Part shown: positions 9,078 to 17,954 of the stretch, in pieces
How positions within the stretch are numbered: the first letter of the stretch is position 1
How the letters are laid out: each line of letters starts with the position of its first letter
DNA from: Notoacmeibacter sp. MSK16QG-6
Lineage (GTDB): Bacteria > Pseudomonadota > Alphaproteobacteria > Rhizobiales > Rhizobiaceae
Assembly: GCF_024158145.1 (NCBI RefSeq)
Contig: NZ_JAMYXM010000001.1
Span: forward strand, 558,001-622,000
Reading direction: 5' to 3'
Length of the DNA stretch: 64,000 nt
The notes under the pieces: generated by a model
The model's input: only the letters and a program-made list of their open reading frames with translations
What the model was told of the DNA's origin: nothing
The model's database searches: none
Position numbers and translations under genes: made by a program

Positions 9078-10208
9078 ATGCTGAAAACGATAATGGCCGG
9101 TACGGCCCTCACAACGCTTCTCGCCATCTCACCGGCACTTGCCCAAGAGGTGAGGATTGCAAATATCGCCGAACTTTCAGGCGCAGGCGCGGCGGCCGGT
9201 TCCGTCTGGGCCGACGGCGTACATCTGGCGATTGACGAGATCAACGAGAATGGCGGTATTCTGGGCCAGAAAATCCAGTTCTCCGAGTATGACAGCCAGA
9301 CAGATCCGCAGACATCGCGCGCCTTGGTGCAGAAAGCGATCGACGAGGGAGCCTACGCGTTGCTCGGCACCGTCTATTCGTCCTCGACAGTGGTCAATAT
9401 GCTGGTCGCCCAGCAAAACGGCATCCCGCAGTTCACTGGCTCGGAAGCTCCGTCCATCACGTCCAAGGGCAATCCATACATTTTCCGCACAACCTACGGC
9501 GCCCAAAAAGGCATGCCGAAGATCGGCACGTTTCTGAAGGACGAACTCGGCGTCAGCAAAGTTGCTATTGCTTGGGCCAACACCGAATACGGCAAAGGCG
9601 GCCACGACGCATTTGTCGTGGTCATGGAAGAACAAGGTATCGAGGTCGTCGCAGACGTGCCTTCCGAGCAGGGACAGGCAGACTTCTCTGCCGATGTTCT
9701 ACGCATCAAGAATGCCGGGGCGGAAGCCGTCTTTGTCTATCTGACGGAAGAGGAAAGCGCTCGTTTCCTGATCGAGGCGAAAAAGCAGAACCTGAATATT
9801 CCGACGGTCGGCGATACGGTGCTCGGATCGCAAAAAGTGATCGATCTGGCTGGCGGCGCGGCCGATGGCGCGATGAGCCATGTGGGCATCACGGCCGAAG
9901 CGCCGATCCCCGCCATGCAGGAAATGGCCAAGAAGTTCGAAGAACGCTTTGGCTACCTGCCGGACCACAACGCGATCAAGGGTTATATCGGCGCGTACTC
10001 GATCAAATACGGCACTGAAATGGTCGGCGAAGTCGACAGCCAGGCGCTGACCGACAAGATGCATGGCCTCTGCCTCGACCCCGCCGAATATCCGGGCGTT
10101 CTGATGAAGATCTGCTGGGACGAGAATGGCGAGGTGAGCCGCGAAAGCTTCATTGTTGAAGTAAAGGACGGCAAGCAGGTCGTGTCCAAAACTCTGCCAG
10201 CCAACTGA
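9078..10208 (+). CDS. ABC transporter periplasmic substrate-binding protein (LivK-type)
   Basis: A 376-residue protein with a clear secretion signal (MLKTIMAGTALTTLLAISPALAQ, given here as its first and last parts only: MLKTIMAG to SPALAQ) cleaved after ALA. The mature part begins with IANIAELSGAGAAAGS and has the Peripla_BP_6 layout (GVHLAIDEINENGGILG). It ends with a two-cysteine stretch (GLCLDP, MKICWD). It should capture the solute in the periplasm for the LivHMGF-type membrane complex encoded next. The family also transports aromatic and alicyclic acids, so its genomic context matters more than the amino-acid label. Confidence 0.9.
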   Translation: MLKTIMAGTALTTLLAISPALAQEVRIANIAELSGAGAAAGSVWADGVHLAIDEINENGGILGQKIQFSEYDSQTDPQTSRALVQKAIDEGAYALLGTVYSSSTVVNMLVAQQNGIPQFTGSEAPSITSKGNPYIFRTTYGAQKGMPKIGTFLKDELGVSKVAIAWANTEYGKGGHDAFVVVMEEQGIEVVADVPSEQGQADFSADVLRIKNAGAEAVFVYLTEEESARFLIEAKKQNLNIPTVGDTVLGSQKVIDLAGGAADGAMSHVGITAEAPIPAMQEMAKKFEERFGYLPDHNAIKGYIGAYSIKYGTEMVGEVDSQALTDKMHGLCLDPAEYPGVLMKICWDENGEVSRESFIVEVKDGKQVVSKTLPAN

Positions 10209-10219
10209 TACTCCCCGGA

Positions 10220-10257
10220 TGCGGCCGCCGCGAATTCAAATATCAGTGGCGGCCGCA
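10220..10257 (+). terminator. Strong intercistronic hairpin after the binding-protein gene
   Basis: TGCGGCCGCC at 10220-10229 pairs perfectly with GGCGGCCGCA at 10248-10257 around an 18-base loop. It lies 12 bases after the binding-protein stop codon and has no T-run. Hairpins here commonly protect the binding-protein mRNA or reduce read-through into the permease genes. That role is inferred. Confidence 0.5.
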
Positions 10258-10395
10258 AACGATTGACGCAAAATAGGCAGCGCTCCGCCGCTCTTCGAAC
10301 CGGCATGCCTCGTTGTGGCTGCGCAGCGCGACTTACAGCTTGCGGCAGGTCGGGTCGATTTCGGGCCGGTGTATCCCAAAAGGGAAGACGTCATA

Positions 10396-11274
10396 ATGGC
10401 TGAATTTCTTCAACTGGTAATTTCGGGCCTGTCGGCCGGGGCGATCTATGCGCTGGCGGCAGTCGGCTTCACCTTGCTTTGGCAGGCTTCGCAGACGATC
10501 AACTTCGCGCAGGGCGAATTCGTCATGCTTCCCGCCTTCTTCGTACTGGCTGGCATGACGGTGTTCGGCCTGCCGCTATGGCTTGCCATTATCGTCGCTT
10601 TTCTGCTTTCGATCCTTTTGCTTGGCGCGTTTTTCAAGAAGTTGATCGTCGAGCCGATGCTGCCGAACGGCGTACTACCCCTAGTGATTGCGACCATCGC
10701 GCTCGGCCTCCTGATGAAGGAGAGCGTGAAGGAATTCTATTCCTCGCAAGGCCAGCCATTCCCTTCGCTCTTTCCAAGCGACACATTTCAAATATTCGGA
10801 GCGGTGGTTTCGCTTCAGGATATCGGAAATCTGGTCGTCGCTTTTGCCACGATCATCGCGCTACAGCTCTTTCTGCAACGGACACGGACTGGCCGGTCGA
10901 TGCAGGCCGCCGCGCAGGACCCCCGCGTGGCCGAGGTTCTCGGCGTCGATGTCAAGCGCATGGTTCTCTACACTTTTCTGATCAATGGCGCGCTGGCCGC
11001 CATTGCATCGATTCTCATTTCGCCGATCTATCTGGCCAAATTCTCCAACGGTGAAACGCTCGGCCTTGTCGCGTTCACCGCAGCGATCGTCGGCGGCTTC
11101 AACCAGATTCGCGGCGCTCTTGTCGGCGGCCTTCTCATAGGCGTGATCGACAATCTGTCGGCGGTGTATGTGTCGGCGCAATATCGCGCGGCAATTCCTC
11201 TCATCCTGCTGATCCTCATCATCATGCTGCGCCCGCAAGGACTGGTCGGCGATTCCGAAGGAAGAACGGTATGA
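10396..11274 (+). CDS. Branched-chain amino acid-type ABC permease (LivH-like)
   Basis: A 292-residue membrane protein with about eight hydrophobic segments. The start chosen is the ATG at 10396 (MAEFLQLVISGLSAGAIYAL), preceded by AAGGGAAG. An earlier in-frame start lacks support. The LivH hallmark NFAQGEFVMLPAF is near residue 38, and the cytoplasmic coupling loop contains QDPRVAEVLGVDVKRM. It forms the inner-membrane channel with the LivM-like protein encoded next, whose start overlaps its stop (ATGA). Confidence 0.9.
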   Translation: MAEFLQLVISGLSAGAIYALAAVGFTLLWQASQTINFAQGEFVMLPAFFVLAGMTVFGLPLWLAIIVAFLLSILLLGAFFKKLIVEPMLPNGVLPLVIATIALGLLMKESVKEFYSSQGQPFPSLFPSDTFQIFGAVVSLQDIGNLVVAFATIIALQLFLQRTRTGRSMQAAAQDPRVAEVLGVDVKRMVLYTFLINGALAAIASILISPIYLAKFSNGETLGLVAFTAAIVGGFNQIRGALVGGLLIGVIDNLSAVYVSAQYRAAIPLILLILIIMLRPQGLVGDSEGRTV

Positions 11275-12242
11275 AGGCGCTTCGCATAATCGCTATTCTG
11301 GCTGGCCTTGCGGCGCTTGTTGTCGCGCCGCTCAGCCAGGGCAATTACATGATCTATATCCTATGCTCCTGGCTGATTTTCACAATCTCGGCCATGGGCC
11401 TGAACCTGACGCTCGGCTACGCCGGGCAGGTCAGTCTGGCGCAGGCGGCCTTTATGGGCATCGGAGCCTATAGCACCGCCATCATCACCATGGCAGGCGG
11501 CCACTGGATTTTCGGCCTGTTGGCGGCAATGTCCCTGACATTCGTCATCGGTCTCGTTCTGGGCTACCCCGCGCTTCGCGTGCAGCACCACATGCTTGCT
11601 TTTGTCACACTGGCCTTCAACGCCATCGTGTTTCTTGTCTTGCGCAACGAGGACTGGCTGACAGGCGGTTCGCTTGGAATCGTCGGCATTCCGCGCCCAT
11701 CCTTCGGACCGCTCGATCTTTCCAGGCAGTTGCCGTTTTACTACTTCGTGCTGGCGATCTTCGTTATTTCCGCCGGCGCGCTCGCTTGGATGCTTCATTC
11801 TCCTTGGGGGCGAGCCTTCAAGGCGCTTCGTGAAAATCCTATCAGAGCCGCCTCGCTGGGCCTCGATACCCGGCGCATGACGTTGCTGGCATTCGCGATC
11901 GGCTCGGCGTTCGGCGGTCTGGCTGGCGCTTTGCAGGCACCGCTCGTCCAATTTATCGAACCGGGTTCTTATACGCTCATCCTCTCGCTTCGGGTTCTGC
12001 TCATGGTGATCGTCGGTGGCGCCGGCTTCTTTTTCGGACCGATGCTCGGCGCCGGCATCGTGGTTCTGTTGCCAGAGTTTCTGCGCTTCACCGAGGGCTA
12101 TTACCTCATCATCTACGCGCTACTCGTGCTCATTCTCATGATCTTCTCGCCGACCGGCCTTATCGGGCTCGGCAAGAGACTTATGGAATCGGTCAAGCCG
12201 CAAACAGCGCGCCGCGATATGACGCAGGGAGCGCAACTATGA
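11271..12242 (+). CDS. Branched-chain amino acid-type ABC permease (LivM-like)
   Basis: A 323-residue membrane protein with roughly nine hydrophobic helices. The LivM signature GLNLTLGYAGQVSLAQAAFMG is partly visible at residues 43-63 (core GYAGQVSLAQAAF). The coupling loop SPWGRAFKALRENPIRAASLG is around residue 180. It overlaps the LivH-like gene at ATGA and the ATPase gene at ATGA, so the transporter genes are translationally coupled. Confidence 0.9.
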   Translation: MKALRIIAILAGLAALVVAPLSQGNYMIYILCSWLIFTISAMGLNLTLGYAGQVSLAQAAFMGIGAYSTAIITMAGGHWIFGLLAAMSLTFVIGLVLGYPALRVQHHMLAFVTLAFNAIVFLVLRNEDWLTGGSLGIVGIPRPSFGPLDLSRQLPFYYFVLAIFVISAGALAWMLHSPWGRAFKALRENPIRAASLGLDTRRMTLLAFAIGSAFGGLAGALQAPLVQFIEPGSYTLILSLRVLLMVIVGGAGFFFGPMLGAGIVVLLPEFLRFTEGYYLIIYALLVLILMIFSPTGLIGLGKRLMESVKPQTARRDMTQGAQL

Positions 12243-12997
12243 CGGGTCAGCCGGAGGTTCTCTCCGTCCGCAATCTCACCAAGGACTTTGGAGCGATACG
12301 CGCTGTCGACAATGTCAGCTTTGAGGTTCGCAAAGGAGAGGTTCTGGGCCTTATCGGCCCAAACGGATCGGGCAAATCCACCTTGTTCAATTGCATCCTC
12401 GGTCAGTACAAACCGACCGAGGGCCAGGTCTCCATCAACGGTGAAAGCGTATCTGGCCAGCCAGCGCACATTCTCAACAGGCTCGGCGTCGGCCGCACGT
12501 TTCAGCAATTGTCCGTCTTTCCCCAAATGACGGTGCTCGAAAACATCATCATGGCCGGCCAGGAACATCACGGCACGATGCTATCGCGACTTTTCGGTCC
12601 GTCCGATGCCGGTCTTACACGCGAGGCCGAGGAGCTAATCGCTTTCTTCCGGCTTGAGCATCTACGCGACGAGATGGCCGGCGCGCTGTCCTACGGACAA
12701 CAAAAGCTTGTCGACGCCGCCATGGCGTTCATGGCCGGACCGAGCCTTGTCCTGCTCGACGAACCTGCTGGCGGGGTCAATCTGACCATGCTTTCCAGCC
12801 TCAAAGAGCGTCTGGTTGCGTTCAACCGCGAGCACAATGCGACCTTCGTCGTGATCGAACACAATATGGAATTTGTCATGTCGCTCTGCAGCCGGATTAT
12901 CGTGCTCGCTCAGGGCGCGATCATCGCTGAGGGATCGCCTGACGAGATCCGCTCCAACCAGCAGGTCATCGACGCGTATCTGGGAGGCGACGCATGA
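12239..12997 (+). CDS. ABC transporter ATP-binding protein (LivG-like)
   Basis: A 252-residue cytoplasmic ATPase. Walker A is GPNGSGKST (residues 40-48), the ABC signature is degenerate as LSYGQQK (about 155), Walker B is LVLLDEPAGGVN (about 170), and the switch His is in FVVIEHNMEF. LivG-type proteins typically have YGQQ in place of SGGQ, as here. It pairs with the LivF-like ATPase encoded next (ATGA overlap) to power the importer. Confidence 0.92.
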   Translation: MTGQPEVLSVRNLTKDFGAIRAVDNVSFEVRKGEVLGLIGPNGSGKSTLFNCILGQYKPTEGQVSINGESVSGQPAHILNRLGVGRTFQQLSVFPQMTVLENIIMAGQEHHGTMLSRLFGPSDAGLTREAEELIAFFRLEHLRDEMAGALSYGQQKLVDAAMAFMAGPSLVLLDEPAGGVNLTMLSSLKERLVAFNREHNATFVVIEHNMEFVMSLCSRIIVLAQGAIIAEGSPDEIRSNQQVIDAYLGGDA

Positions 12998-13728
12998 CAG
13001 CGATGCTCGAACTCAAAGATCTTTATGGTGGTTACGGCAAAATCACGATCCTCAACGGTACAAGTTTCGCGATCCCGCCTGCATCGATCACAACGGTTAT
13101 CGGACCGAATGGCGCTGGCAAATCGACCGTATTCAAAGCGATATTCGGCCTGCTTGACATTCAATCCGGCCAAATTGTCCTGGACGGCGATGAAGTGACC
13201 GGCCTGACGCCGAAGGAAATGATCAGGCGCGGCGTCACCTATGTGCCGCAGGGCCGCAATGTCATCCCACATCTTTCGGTCTATCACAATCTCGAGCTGG
13301 GCGGCATCTCAGCGCCCGATCCCAAGGTCGTCGCCCGTCGCATCGAGACTGTCATGGACCAGTTCCCCATGCTGCGAGAGTTTCGGTCACGCAAGGCAAT
13401 CGAACTTTCCGGCGGCCAGCAGAAACAACTGGAAGTGGCGCGCGCGCTTCTGTTGGAGCCAAAGCTGATACTCATCGACGAGCCATCGATTGGTCTGTCG
13501 CCAAACCTGGTTCAAGGCGTCTTCGACACGCTGCAAAAGCTGCGCGACAACGGCGTTACCATTCTTATGGTCGAACAGAACGCCAAGGCCGCGCTTGCCA
13601 TGAGTGATTACGGCATTGTGCTGGAACTGGGACAAACGCGGATGCACGACAAGGCCGATATTCTTTTGAACGACCCGAAGGTCGGCCATCTCTTCCTTGG
13701 CGGCCATATGGAGGAGGAAGGCGTTTAA
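12994..13728 (+). CDS. ABC transporter ATP-binding protein (LivF-like)
   Basis: A 244-residue ATPase. Walker A is GPNGAGKST (about residues 35-43), followed by the LivF-type stretch TYVPQGRNVIPHLSVYHNLE, the signature LSGGQQKQLEVARAL, Walker B LILIDEPSIGLSP and the switch His region MVEQNAKAAL. It is the last gene of the rightward operon that began with KstD-like copy B. It faces the convergent SDR gene 18 bases away, with no obvious terminator between them. Confidence 0.92.
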   Translation: MTAMLELKDLYGGYGKITILNGTSFAIPPASITTVIGPNGAGKSTVFKAIFGLLDIQSGQIVLDGDEVTGLTPKEMIRRGVTYVPQGRNVIPHLSVYHNLELGGISAPDPKVVARRIETVMDQFPMLREFRSRKAIELSGGQQKQLEVARALLLEPKLILIDEPSIGLSPNLVQGVFDTLQKLRDNGVTILMVEQNAKAALAMSDYGIVLELGQTRMHDKADILLNDPKVGHLFLGGHMEEEGV

Positions 13729-13746
13729 TTGATCGTCCCTACATCG

Positions 13747-14523
13747 TCATCGCGAATATCCGGGGCGCGGAACAGAGCCCATAAGCGTCTGGCTCAACCC
13801 GCCGTCGATCACCAGCTCCTGACCATTGATATAGCTGGCTCTGTGGGACGCCAGAAAGACGACCGCATCTGCCATGTCCTGCGGCTGGCCGATACGCCCT
13901 GTGGGAACGAGCGCTTCGCGGGCGGATCGAACGGTCCCGTTTTCATAGAAGCTGGCCGACAGCGGCGTCTCGACCAGGCCCGGCGATACGACATTGCAGC
14001 GGATACCTTTCGGTCCCCACTCATAGGCAATCTGCCGCGACAGCATGACCAGCGCCGCCTTGCCGGGAGAATAGGCGCCCGAAAAGGGTTGCGGCTGGCT
14101 GGCGGAAATGGACGCCACATTGACGATGGACCCAGCGGTCTTCTTCATCATTTGCGCGCCAAAGATCTGCGCCAGCCGCAAACACCCGTCCAGATTGACC
14201 GCCATCATTGCCTGCCAATCCGCTATCGGCAGTTCGTCGAGCGGCGCAGGCTTCAATATGCCGGCATTGTTGACGAGAATATCCGCTCCGCCCTCTTGCG
14301 CAATTCTGTCTGCCACCGTTTCGATCGCTGCCGCATCGGTAACATCGCATTCAAGGCCGATCCCACCGATGGCCTCTGCCGGCTCGTCAAGGCCGGTTCC
14401 CCTGCGATCCAGAAGAAAGACCTTCGCTCCAAGATCCGCGAAGCTCTGCGCCACGGCACGACCGATCCCTCCCGAAGCTCCGGTTACGACAACGGTCTTT
14501 CCTTCGAAATCGATCCAGCGCAT
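13747..14523 (-). CDS. Short-chain dehydrogenase/reductase (SDR) 1
   Basis: A 258-residue classical SDR. The cofactor motif is VTGASGGIGRAVA (about residues 13-25), with an acidic end of beta-2 (LLDRRGTG) favouring NAD. The other motifs are LVNNAGI, catalytic Ser in NVASISASQP, Tyr/Lys in YSPGKAAL (about residue 150), and a C-terminal INGQELVIDGG. The gene directly abuts the upstream flavoprotein gene: its ATG begins at the base next to that gene's TGA. Coupled expression with a KstD-like desaturase suggests it makes or reduces the ring ketone that the flavoprotein acts on; this is inference. Confidence 0.88.
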   Translation of the reverse strand: MRWIDFEGKTVVVTGASGGIGRAVAQSFADLGAKVFLLDRRGTGLDEPAEAIGGIGLECDVTDAAAIETVADRIAQEGGADILVNNAGILKPAPLDELPIADWQAMMAVNLDGCLRLAQIFGAQMMKKTAGSIVNVASISASQPQPFSGAYSPGKAALVMLSRQIAYEWGPKGIRCNVVSPGLVETPLSASFYENGTVRSAREALVPTGRIGQPQDMADAVVFLASHRASYINGQELVIDGGLSQTLMGSVPRPGYSR

Positions 14524-16218
14524 TCACTCTTGCTCCGCCAGAAAGCGACCGGTGATATAGCCGAAAGTCAGGGCCGGACCGAGCGTGATGCCGGCCCCGG
14601 GATAAGCTCCGCCCATAATCGACGCCCTATCGTTGCCAACTGCGAACAACCCCTCGATTGGAGCACCGTCAGACCCGATCACCTGCCCCTTCACAGTCGT
14701 CTGCAACCCATCGAATGTACCGAGATCGCCCATTATAATGCGCAGTGCGTAGAACGGGCCTTTCCGAATTGGCGCGACGCATGGGTTTGGACGATGATCG
14801 GGGTCGGCCAGATAGCGATTGAAGGCGGTGCTGCCACGGCCGAACTGTCGATCCTCCCCGCGCGCGGCATCGTCATTATAGCGCGCTGCGGTTTGTTCGA
14901 GCCCGGCGGGATCGATGCCTGCTTTTCGCGCCAGTTCCGCAAGCGTCTTGCCACGAACGAGATAGCCATTGCGCAGCCATGGCGACAAAGGCATTGGAGC
15001 CGGCTTGGCGTGGCCCAGTCCATATTTCCGAACGGTTCGATGATCGGCGATCAGCCAGCAGACCGTCTCCGCCTGCCCCTCGCAGGCAGCGAGCAATGCC
15101 TCGCCGAAGTCATGATAGCTGTTGCTTTCGTTCGTGAAACGCCGCCCGTTCTTCAGCACCGCAAAGATTCCGGGCTTATAGCGGTCCAGAAGATGCGGAA
15201 AAGCGGTGTATCCACCCTTACCGTCAGGCACTTTCGAGACCGGCATCCATGCCGACGTGTTGGGATAACGGGTTTCGAAAGGCACGCCGGCCCGTTCGGC
15301 CAACCGGATGCCATCGCCCGTGTTTTCCAAAGGAACAGGCGAAAAATGCTCTCCGCCCCGGCGCAGATGCTCGTAGGCCTTACCGATCCTGTCGTAATCA
15401 TGGGCAAACCCGCCTGCCGCCAGAACGACCCCTCTCCTTGCCGTAACGGTTTTATTCTTGCCGCCAGCCTCAACCTCGAGCCCAGAAATCCGTCCATCTT
15501 TTGCCAGAAGGGCTTTCGCTGCCGTATCCGTATAGATCGGAATACCGAGGTCGAAGCACGTCTTCGCCAACCGCGCCGCCAAGGCATTGCCAGACGTGAT
15601 CTGCGTTCCGCGTCCGTGACGCAGATATTCTGCCCCGTGGGCAAGCAGCCGCTTCGTAACATAGGCGAGCGAACGCGCGCTTTTGGTGACGTTAAAGAAA
15701 TGCTTGATGTCGGCATTGGACGAATTGAACATCATGCCCATGAAGGTGATGGTCGAAAGGGGAGGCCGAAGCCTCTTCAGATTGTCGCCCAGTTGGCTGG
15801 CATCGAAAGGTTTGGCCAGCACAGAGCGTCCCGTTTCTGCTCCGCCGGGCGCATCTGGATGATAGTCGGGATAAAGTGTCGGCACGAAGGAGACCGCAGT
15901 CTCTTCCTCGAGGAAGCGCAGCATTTGCGGACCTGTTTCGAGATAGGCTTCTACGGCGTCGGCATCGAAAAAATTACCGGTTTCGTATGCCAGATATTCT
16001 CGCGCACGGTCGATATCATCTTCTGGATCATCGGGGTTTCCGGGTATCCAGAGTACGCCGCCGGAAAAGGCGGTCGTGCCGCCGAACACACTGGCCTTTT
16101 CGACAATGACGACATCCAGTCCGTTTTTCGCCGCGACGATGGCGGTCGACATTCCCCCTGCCCCCGATCCGACGACCGCGACATCGCAGGCTATATCCTG
16201 CTGCAGCGAATGGTCCAT
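14524..16218 (-). CDS. FAD-dependent oxidoreductase, 3-ketosteroid dehydrogenase-like (copy C)
   Basis: A 564-residue flavoprotein with the same layout as copies A and B. The FAD motif is VAVVGSGAGGMSTAIVAA (about residue 13), followed by EKASVFGGTTAFSGG. The C-terminal motif AYPGAGITLGPA carries Tyr 539 and Gly 543 at the KstD keto-activation positions. It is followed without a gap by SDR 1 and is divergent from an AraC-family regulator whose probable operator lies in the 128-base gap upstream. A role in desaturating a cyclic 3-oxo compound is likely. The opposite strand is open for over 800 codons but carries no gene signal. Confidence 0.83.
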   Translation of the reverse strand: MDHSLQQDIACDVAVVGSGAGGMSTAIVAAKNGLDVVIVEKASVFGGTTAFSGGVLWIPGNPDDPEDDIDRAREYLAYETGNFFDADAVEAYLETGPQMLRFLEEETAVSFVPTLYPDYHPDAPGGAETGRSVLAKPFDASQLGDNLKRLRPPLSTITFMGMMFNSSNADIKHFFNVTKSARSLAYVTKRLLAHGAEYLRHGRGTQITSGNALAARLAKTCFDLGIPIYTDTAAKALLAKDGRISGLEVEAGGKNKTVTARRGVVLAAGGFAHDYDRIGKAYEHLRRGGEHFSPVPLENTGDGIRLAERAGVPFETRYPNTSAWMPVSKVPDGKGGYTAFPHLLDRYKPGIFAVLKNGRRFTNESNSYHDFGEALLAACEGQAETVCWLIADHRTVRKYGLGHAKPAPMPLSPWLRNGYLVRGKTLAELARKAGIDPAGLEQTAARYNDDAARGEDRQFGRGSTAFNRYLADPDHRPNPCVAPIRKGPFYALRIIMGDLGTFDGLQTTVKGQVIGSDGAPIEGLFAVGNDRASIMGGAYPGAGITLGPALTFGYITGRFLAEQE

Positions 16219-16281
16219 CGTCGCTCCTCCGTCGTGGCTAATGGCCTCGACAAAGAAACAGGAGCTCGATTGGCAGGCGAA

Positions 16282-16321
16282 TGGACGCAGATAAGAGATG
16301 CTTGGACTTTTTATTCGTCCA
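16282..16321. promoter_or_regulatory. Candidate AraC-type operator in divergent gap
   Basis: TGGAC occurs at 16282-16286 and again at 16303-16307, exactly 21 bases (two helical turns) apart. An inverted GTCCA follows at 16317-16321. Direct repeats at 21-base spacing are typical for AraC-family activators. The site lies between copy C (start 16218, leftward) and the araC-like gene (start 16347, rightward). Binding by that regulator is inferred. Confidence 0.4.
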
Positions 16322-16346
16322 GACCAACCAGTGAAGGAGGAGCGCG

Positions 16347-17282
16347 ATGAGGCAAGAGGCTCAACGGAAGGCGGCTCTAAACGCCATACCTCAGTATTTC
16401 CTCTACGGTGAGCAAACCACGGAGAGCGATGACGACCTGCCCCATATCGAACCGATCCGCTATCGATCCGGCTCCCACGACTGGATAATTCGCGCCCACT
16501 CCCATCCCGATCACGTCCAGATTCTCTTTGTGGAGAATGGTGGCGGCCAGATCACGATTGAAAACCAGCGGATCGCATTCGAAGCGCCTTCCTTCATCAT
16601 CGTGCCGGCAGCGATGATTCATGAAATCCGCTTTCGGGAGGGGACCGATGGTCACGTCATCACCGCTTCGACGCACTATGTTGCAGCGGCGGCGCAGGGC
16701 GATGTCCGACTTATAGAGACATTTGACGAGCCCGGTTGCTTCATGTTGTCGATGGACGACCCCAACACCAAAACGCTCCAAGACGGCCTCAAACGCATGG
16801 CCGACGAAACAGCGTGGGCCGCTCCGGGCCGGCGTATGGCGACCCGCTCGCTTTTTCAGATCGTGCTGGTGGCGTTGATGCGCTACCGCAGCCGCCGCGG
16901 CAGCGAAGCCATGATTGCGGCTGACCGCGACTACCGGATATTACTTCGCTATCGCGCTCTACTGGAGCAGCACTTTCGAACCGAGAAGCGGCTGGAGTTT
17001 TATGCCGACGCCCTTGGTATCACAGCTCCACGGCTGAATAATGCGTGCAAGGCGCGCGCAAGCCGGACCGCCTCAGAGCTTCTGCATGCTCGCATTCTGA
17101 TCGAAGCCAAGAGGCGGCTGACCTATCTTGGCGTGACGGTGGCCGAAATCGCCTATGATCTTGGCTTCGAAGACCCGGCCTACTTCTCCCGCTTCTTCTC
17201 CCATCGCGTCGGCATGGCCCCGGGGGCGTACCGCCAGCTTCAGGATGCGGAACGACGGCAGCAATCGGCTTTTCCGCACTAG
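16347..17282 (+). CDS. AraC-family transcriptional regulator
   Basis: A 311-residue protein. The N-terminal cupin-like effector domain has HSHPDHVQILFVENGGG (about residues 50-66). The C-terminal domain has two helix-turn-helix motifs, ending with the family signature VAEIAYDLGFEDPAYFSRFF (about residue 270) and GMAPGAYR. It resembles the PobR/PobC group that activates aromatic or hydroaromatic acid catabolism; that assignment is from general similarity only. AAGGAGG precedes the ATG. It is divergent from the copy C/SDR operon and upstream of the second NIPSNAP gene. Confidence 0.87.
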   Translation: MRQEAQRKAALNAIPQYFLYGEQTTESDDDLPHIEPIRYRSGSHDWIIRAHSHPDHVQILFVENGGGQITIENQRIAFEAPSFIIVPAAMIHEIRFREGTDGHVITASTHYVAAAAQGDVRLIETFDEPGCFMLSMDDPNTKTLQDGLKRMADETAWAAPGRRMATRSLFQIVLVALMRYRSRRGSEAMIAADRDYRILLRYRALLEQHFRTEKRLEFYADALGITAPRLNNACKARASRTASELLHARILIEAKRRLTYLGVTVAEIAYDLGFEDPAYFSRFFSHRVGMAPGAYRQLQDAERRQQSAFPH

Positions 17283-17387
17283 AGATGCCTCTTCGACGAG
17301 GGCAATCATCCAACAGGACGAGCGGTTTTTCCATCGCCGGCAAACGCCGAATTTCGCACCGTGCGAAAAACCCGGGGAGTTGTCGAA

Positions 17388-17954
17388 ATGCTTTACGAAT
17401 TGCGCATCTATGATCTGAAAGCCGGATCAGCGCCGGCCTATCTCGATCTCTTCGTCAGGCGTGGGATCGGCGCTGTCACAAGGCACCTTCCGCTCGGCGG
17501 CTACTGGCTCGCCGAAAGCGGGCCGCTCAACCGTCTCTACCACCTCTGGATTTACGAGAGCCTGTCGGAACGCGACCAATGCCGGCGACAATTGGCTGCA
17601 GACGACGAATGGGTAGAGGGTTTCGTGCCGGAGGGGTTTGCGATGATCGTCTCTCAGACCAATCTTTTGATGAGCCGGACCGGGAAATCGGCTGCTCTGG
17701 ATGCGGTCGAGGCCTCACGGAGACAAACCCATCGAAATCTGGGCGTTGGCGAGCCGACAATGGCCACGTCGTTTCAATACTTAACGCGTGAGGCGGTGCA
17801 GATCGAAGATCAGCATATCGCCCAATGGCGTATCGTTTCCGGTCATTGGCCAGGCCAGTTTATGACATTGCATGGCGGGAGCGCGTTCGCCTCAGTCGGC
17901 CAGCCGCTTTCGCATATCCTTCTGCGGCCTATCAGTTGTTCGCCGCTTCGGTAG
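17388..17954 (+). CDS. NIPSNAP-family protein 2
   Basis: A 188-residue protein starting at the ATG of MLYELRIYDLKAGSAPAYL. The N-terminal half is a classical NIPSNAP domain: LYELRIYDLK, then LYHLWIYESLSERDQCRRQL near residues 55-75. The second half shows only weak similarity. Its last 23 bases overlap the convergent SDR 2 gene. The function is unknown. Like NIPSNAP 1 it is next to a KstD-like flavoprotein operon, which supports a role on the same kind of substrate. Confidence 0.75.
   Translation: MLYELRIYDLKAGSAPAYLDLFVRRGIGAVTRHLPLGGYWLAESGPLNRLYHLWIYESLSERDQCRRQLAADDEWVEGFVPEGFAMIVSQTNLLMSRTGKSAALDAVEASRRQTHRNLGVGEPTMATSFQYLTREAVQIEDQHIAQWRIVSGHWPGQFMTLHGGSAFASVGQPLSHILLRPISCSPLR

Noticed and set aside
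13729-16350. An uninterrupted plus-strand reading frame of 873 codons
   Set aside because: It lies wholly opposite SDR 1 and flavoprotein copy C, both with intact motifs, starts without a ribosome site and shows no recognisable domain. It is an antisense effect of GC-rich codon use.
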